A DNA stretch of 64,000 nucleotides from Tolypeutes matacus. Lineage: Eukaryota > Chordata > Mammalia > Cingulata > Chlamyphoridae. Below are positions 60,281 through 64,000 of this stretch, one piece after another (position 1 is the first letter of the stretch; the number at the start of each line of letters is the position of its first letter). The stretch covers positions 1,839,143 through 1,903,142 of the forward strand of contig JAKSZT010054324.1 of assembly GCA_026826555.1 (NCBI GenBank). The letters are read 5' to 3'. The position numbers were made by a program, and so were the translations under genes. Below the pieces are notes generated by a model. It ran no database searches, had not been told where the DNA came from, and saw only the letters and a list, made by a program, of their open reading frames with translations.

Positions 60281-61435
60281 AAGCTGGTCATGTAATATTT
60301 AATATAGATTGTATTGTATAGTATATTCTGTTAATTCAACCTCTTAACATCACTTTTGATAAGATTATTTATTTTCTACTTCAGATATTTCCAGTCGTGT
60401 TTGAGCTCAGCCATTTGAGGGCATTGTTAATGAGAAAGAACTCCCTATAATACATTATCTGAAGGGAATTTTTGAAAGATTACATTGATTACAATGCTTA
60501 TATCTGTTTTTACCAAAATAGATCTGGGTAGATTCAAAATTTTCATCTCTCTCTCTCTCTCTCTCTCTCAACCAGTTCTGGAATAAGGGATTAAAAATAA
60601 AATGAGCTATGATTATAAAATATTGTTAGAAAAACTTAAAGAAGATGGACTGAATATTTCTCACAGTTCAGAATTGTCATTATGATATTTTTATTCCCAG
60701 TATGCTTCTAGCAGTAAAGTTTTAACTCTACTTAATAAGCTAGAAAGCTTCAGTGAGCCACCAATTTTCTGAGAATTTTATCTACAGATGTTTAGGAATT
60801 AGTATCTATCACCTCAAGGACCTTCTTCTGTGACAATCAATAAAATATATTCAACTTCCAGAAATTCTTAACTTAGCAGGTAAGGTAGAAATAATTAAAA
60901 TACAAAAAGCACTTTTCTCTATTCAAGTACAATATAGTTAAGCTTTACACATTTGTGTATTGTAAGGAGTAAGGATCTTTATATAAATGTGGCAAGGACA
61001 AGTGACACCAGAGACGTTTGATAGAGAAGATTTCTATAACTTCCAGGTCCTAGAACAGAGCTGGAATGCCTCACAGGGTCACATGGGGAAACATATCAGG
61101 AGCTGAGGCAACCAAGCAGTCAAGGAACAAAAGGTTAGAGTGGATGTGGAGATTATGACTTCATAGTGTTTTATGAATGGAGGTGGAGTGGTTGGTCAAG
61201 CAGGAGTGGTGATTAGATTAATGGGGAGGTTGTATTTGATATTCACAGGGATGCTTATCCAGCTAGTACATGTGGAGGTGAGGAAGAAGCTGTTTATATT
61301 GTAGAAGCAGGTGTCAGTGGTGGTCACTGAAGGATATAAAGATAGTGTCTAAGATGTGGAGGCATTATGGCAATGCAAAATCCCCTTATGTTACTACTGG
61401 CAGCACAACAGTGTGAAAGTCGCTGTTTTATTATT
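60281..61435. other. Unique sequence with (TC)n
   Basis: No gene was recognised. There is a pure TC tract at 60546-60571. A GA-richer zone with 'gtggaggtgaggaagaag' lies near 61270. Confidence 0.55.
60546..60571. repeat. (TC)n microsatellite
   Basis: Thirteen uninterrupted TC units. Confidence 0.97.
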
Positions 61436-61770
61436 ATTATTTTTAAAAAATCAGTTTTATTGATACATATTAATAAAGCATACAGTTCATCCAAAGTGTA
61501 CAATCAGTGGTATTTGGTATAAAAACATAGTTGTGCATTCATCACTTCAATCATTATTAAAGCATTTTCATTATTTTAATAATAATAAAAAACAGACAAA
61601 CAAAATTCCTTACCTCTCAATCACTCTGTTTTCCCTGCAGTACATAGCTGCTATTTCTGTCTATCCTTGCACAATTATTTATTTGTTTATTAAGAAGTTT
61701 TATTGACATATATTCACATACCATGTGATCTATCCAAAGTGAATAATCAATGGCATTTTTTTAGCTGTTA
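61436..61770 (-). mobile_element. L1 3' UTR ends, 5'-truncated, antisense
   Basis: The antisense form of the 3' end of the 7-kb L1: 'catccaaagtgtacaatca', 'gtgcattcatcacttcaat', 'tattttaataataataaa'. A second, shorter piece with the same terminus follows at about 61690-61765 ('gatctatccaaagtgaata'). It is two 5'-truncated insertions or a tandem of the same end, as also seen at 7575-8118. Confidence 0.75.
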
Positions 61771-61857
61771 AAATGTGCTTTATTGTAAAAGTGTAAAATA
61801 ATAGAAAAATAGTTTGAAAGAAATTACAAATTTTAAGAGAGAGAGTGTAAAGCCAGG

Positions 61858-62309
61858 TGTGATGGTTAGGCTAATGGGTCAACCCAGCCAGGTGATTGTG
61901 TCCAGGTGTTTGGTCCAGCAAGCACTGGGCTAATTGTAATACAAGAGCATTTATGGACTTTGATCACCAGTGAGTTTACTGCGTGATGGCTGATTACATC
62001 TGCATCAATCAGGGAGATTGCATCATCAGTGAGTGACGCTTTTATCCAATCAGTTGAATGGCCTTAAAAGCGGAAGTGATTTCAACATTCAGAGAGAATT
62101 TCCCAGCTTGTCTTTGGGCAGCCAACTTCTCCCAGAAATTCATCAAGGACCTTTCATTGGACTTTCATCAGAGCCCCTGGTTTGCAGCCTGCCTGTGGAA
62201 CCTGGAGTTGTGCTTCCCCATGGTCGCGTGAGAGACTCTTATAAAATCTCATATTATTGACAGATATTTCCTGTTGATTCTGTTTCCTGAGAGAACCCTG
62301 ACTAATACA
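61858..62309 (+). mobile_element. MLT1-like MaLR solo LTR
   Basis: A complete 452-bp LTR runs from TGTGATGGTTAGGC to CCTGACTAATACA. The flanks CCAGG (61853-61857) and CCAAG (62310-62314) are a 5-bp duplication with one change. The middle has 'ttatccaatcagttgaatg' and 'ggccttaaaag', and a 'tcgcgtgagagactctt' block lies before the polyadenylation region. These are the usual marks of MLT1 LTRs. It is noncoding. Confidence 0.85.
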
Positions 62310-62866
62310 CCAAGTTAGATTTAATATAATCAATTTAAAAAAATCGTAGCTAGCATAGCAAAAACATTTATAAATGTAAATAATAATTCAAATATAATAG
62401 AAATTAATTATAACATAATTCTAATTTTTATATTACAGCTCTAACTATTGGATAAACTGTAAGAATGAAATAAGTTATTGGTTTAGTTATTTAATTTTCA
62501 TTTAGGCCATAATTCTTTCTAGATAATTAATTCCTATTTGGGAATAGGGGTCTTATTGGAATGAATTACAGCAGATGACAGCTGTCCAACTCATAATTTT
62601 ATGAGGCAGAGAAACTCAAAATCTTGTTCAATAGTAGTCATGCTAAATCATTATTGATCCAGATAGATTATTTTAATTAAAGAGTATGAATAAGAAAGGG
62701 TAAAGAAAAATGAAGCATCCAAATATATATCTCTTCTCCAGCCCTCCTCAATTAAATGCAAGTGTTCATTTTGTATGAAAAAAGTTACGGAATACTGATT
62801 ACAGGAACAATTTGCCAGTTGCACAGAGTAATTATTGCTCATATACTATAATGTATATTGCTCATG
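62310..62866. other. Unique AT-rich sequence
   Basis: Nothing recognisable between the LTR and the L1 fragment. Confidence 0.6.
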
Positions 62867-63091
62867 TACTACTCCAGCTATTTTCTGATTACTGTTTGCA
62901 TGGAATACCTTTTTCCAGCCTTTCACTTTTAACCTGGTTGTGTCCATAAGTCTGAGATGGGTCTCTTGTAGATAACATGTAGACAGCTCATATTTTTTCA
63001 TCCATGCTATCAGTTTATGTGTTTGGATTGGGGAGTTCAGTCCATTAACATTCATTATTATTACAGTAAAAGCATTACTTACTTCATCCAT
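62867..63091 (-). pseudogene. L1 ORF2p N-terminal endonuclease fragment
   Basis: The start is MDEVSNAF at 63091 on the minus strand, equivalent to 6728 in the 7-kb copy. It has the apurinic-type endonuclease opening NVNGLNSP (with the N used in metal binding in L1 endonucleases) and the later QETHLR with the catalytic-type E. The fragment ends after about 75 codons, at the GVV position, where L1 homology stops. Confidence 0.82.
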
Positions 63092-63196
63092 TTTGTCCTT
63101 CGGCTCACTGTTGTCATATGGTTCTATTGTCTGTCTTCTTATCCTTTGGTTTACCCTTCCTAATAATCTACATTTCTAAACTCTTTTCCAAATCTC

Positions 63197-63690
63197 TCAC
63201 CCTTGTTTTTTCCTTTCAGGCTGCAGCACCCCCATTAGTATTTCTTGCAAATCTGGTCTTTTGGTAACATATTCTATCAGATTTTGTTTGTCTGTGAAGA
63301 CTTTGAACTTACTCTCATTTTTGAAGGACAGCTTTGCCGGATACAGAATTCTTGGCTGGCAGTTTTTCTCTTTCAGTCCCTTAAAAACATCATACCACTT
63401 TCTTTTCTCCTCCATGGATTTTGAGGAGAGATCAGCACTTATTCTTATCGCGTATCCCTTGTATGTGATGCTTTGCTTTTCTCTTGTTGCTTTCAGAATC
63501 CTCTCTTTATCTCTAATATTTGTCATTCTGAATAGTAGGTGTCTTGGGATAGGTCTATTTGGATTATACTGTTTGGGGGTGCATTGTGCTTCTTGGATAT
63601 TGATATTTATGTCCTTCATAAGGGTTGGGAAGTTTTCAGTCATTATTTCCTCAAATATTCTTTCTGCCCCTTTTCCATTCTCTTCACTCT
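63197..63690 (-). pseudogene. L1 ORF1p C-terminal half, open frame
   Basis: An uninterrupted minus frame of 198 codons (63793-63197), of which the last 160 or so are ORF1p. They include NGKGAERIFEEIM, the RNA-binding RRM-type region with PRHLLFRMTN, and the C-terminal domain with ILKATREKQSITYKG, RISADLSSKSMEEKRKW and FTDKQNL. The stop is at 63197. The first 35 residues come from the facing L1 segment, read backwards, and are not ORF1. It is the best preserved L1 coding stretch in the window. Confidence 0.85.
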
Positions 63691-63698
63691 GTATCCAA

Positions 63699-64000
63699 CC
63701 CCTGGGAGAAAATCTGCATCTCACTAGTGAGTCCCTTTTCCGATTTTGAAAACTTAAGCTGGGCGATTTTAAAGACAGAATAAATTGAACCAAATATCAA
63801 AGAAGAGCTGTGAAAAAAACAAAAAAACAAACAAACAAAAAAAAAACACATAATAGGCCTAGACATCAGCAAAAAATTACAAGCCATACTAGGAAATAGC
63901 CAAAAGAATATACCAAATATCCTGAAGTGATACAGAATTTAATACAATTAATCAGTGATAATCACACAACTCTCCTAAATCACTTCAAAGAATTTGAAGA
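63699..64000 (+). mobile_element. L1 5' UTR / ORF1 start, sense, runs off window
   Basis: Homologous to 5150-5470 of the 7-kb L1: 'gggagaaaatctgcatctc', 'gcaaaaaattacaagccat', 'cacaactctcctaaatcac'. An A-rich expansion lies at 63816-63848. The ORF1 start methionine is changed (CCTAGACATCAG without the ATG). The element continues beyond the window. Confidence 0.8.

Larger units (their letters stand above)
62867..63695 (-). mobile_element. L1 middle segment (ORF1 end to ORF2 start), antisense
   Basis: About 830 bp of L1 on the minus strand, covering the ORF1 C-terminal half, the inter-ORF spacer and the first 75 or so codons of ORF2. It stops abruptly inside the endonuclease coding region at about 62867 with no 3' UTR or poly(A), so it is truncated at the side that L1s normally keep. 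At about 63695 it meets another L1 segment in the opposite orientation. Confidence 0.85.

Noticed and set aside
63261..63749. A 162-codon plus frame
   Set aside because: It is the antisense shadow of the L1 ORF1 frame at 63197-63690.
1..64000. CRISPR arrays, operons, bacterial ribosome binding sites or a prophage
   Set aside because: Nothing of the kind is visible. The repeat content is that of a placental mammal.

Overview
This window looks like gene-poor, AT-rich DNA from a placental mammal. The best lineage guess is a xenarthran, most likely an armadillo. The clue is a set of short interspersed elements whose heads look like tRNA-Ala and whose bodies resemble armadillo DAS-type SINEs. They sit with L1, L2, MIR, MER5 and MaLR/ERVL-type LTR repeats. 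That assignment rests on recognition of repeat types; no database search was possible. I found no host protein-coding exon, no intact tRNA or rRNA gene, and nothing prokaryotic. The window is therefore intergenic or deep-intronic sequence, and what it records is layered transposon insertion.

Layout. 0-4.6 kb: an L2 relic, two LTRs of one family (one with a perfect 5-bp target duplication), MIRs and the end of an old L1. 4.6-11.6 kb: a nearly complete but inactive L1 on the + strand, inserted into that old L1 with a 15-bp target duplication. It carries two further nested retroposons, one in ORF1 and one in ORF2. 11.7-13.9 kb: an inverted L1 5' segment holding two SINE insertions, one of them a head-to-tail dimer. 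13.9-16.2 kb: two copies of a noncoding repeat family that I call family X. 16.2-32.6 kb: mostly unique AT-rich sequence with MIR, L2, one SINE and two LTRs. 32.6-36.1 kb: L1 fragments, two LTRs, family X and MER5A. 36.1-42.1 kb: mainly unique sequence. 42.1-50.2 kb: an antisense L1 3' half, MER5 copies, and a sense 5'-truncated L1 with a solo LTR inserted in it. 51-54.2 kb: three more family X copies around a scrap of L1. 55.7-57.1 kb: a textbook SINE with a 13-bp target duplication and another solo LTR. 59-64 kb: an L1 5' end, an unexplained 350-bp block, L1 3' scraps, an MLT1-like LTR and a head-to-head L1 junction that runs off the window.

The item most worth following up is family X, with at least seven partial copies. 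They share a 3' terminus related to L1 3' UTRs but have different 5' ends, and their upstream body of more than 1 kb contains no recognisable reverse transcriptase. It is either a composite non-autonomous retroposon mobilised by L1 or the very long 3' UTR of a lineage-specific L1. Coordinates of old repeats are approximate to about 10-30 bp unless a target duplication is quoted.
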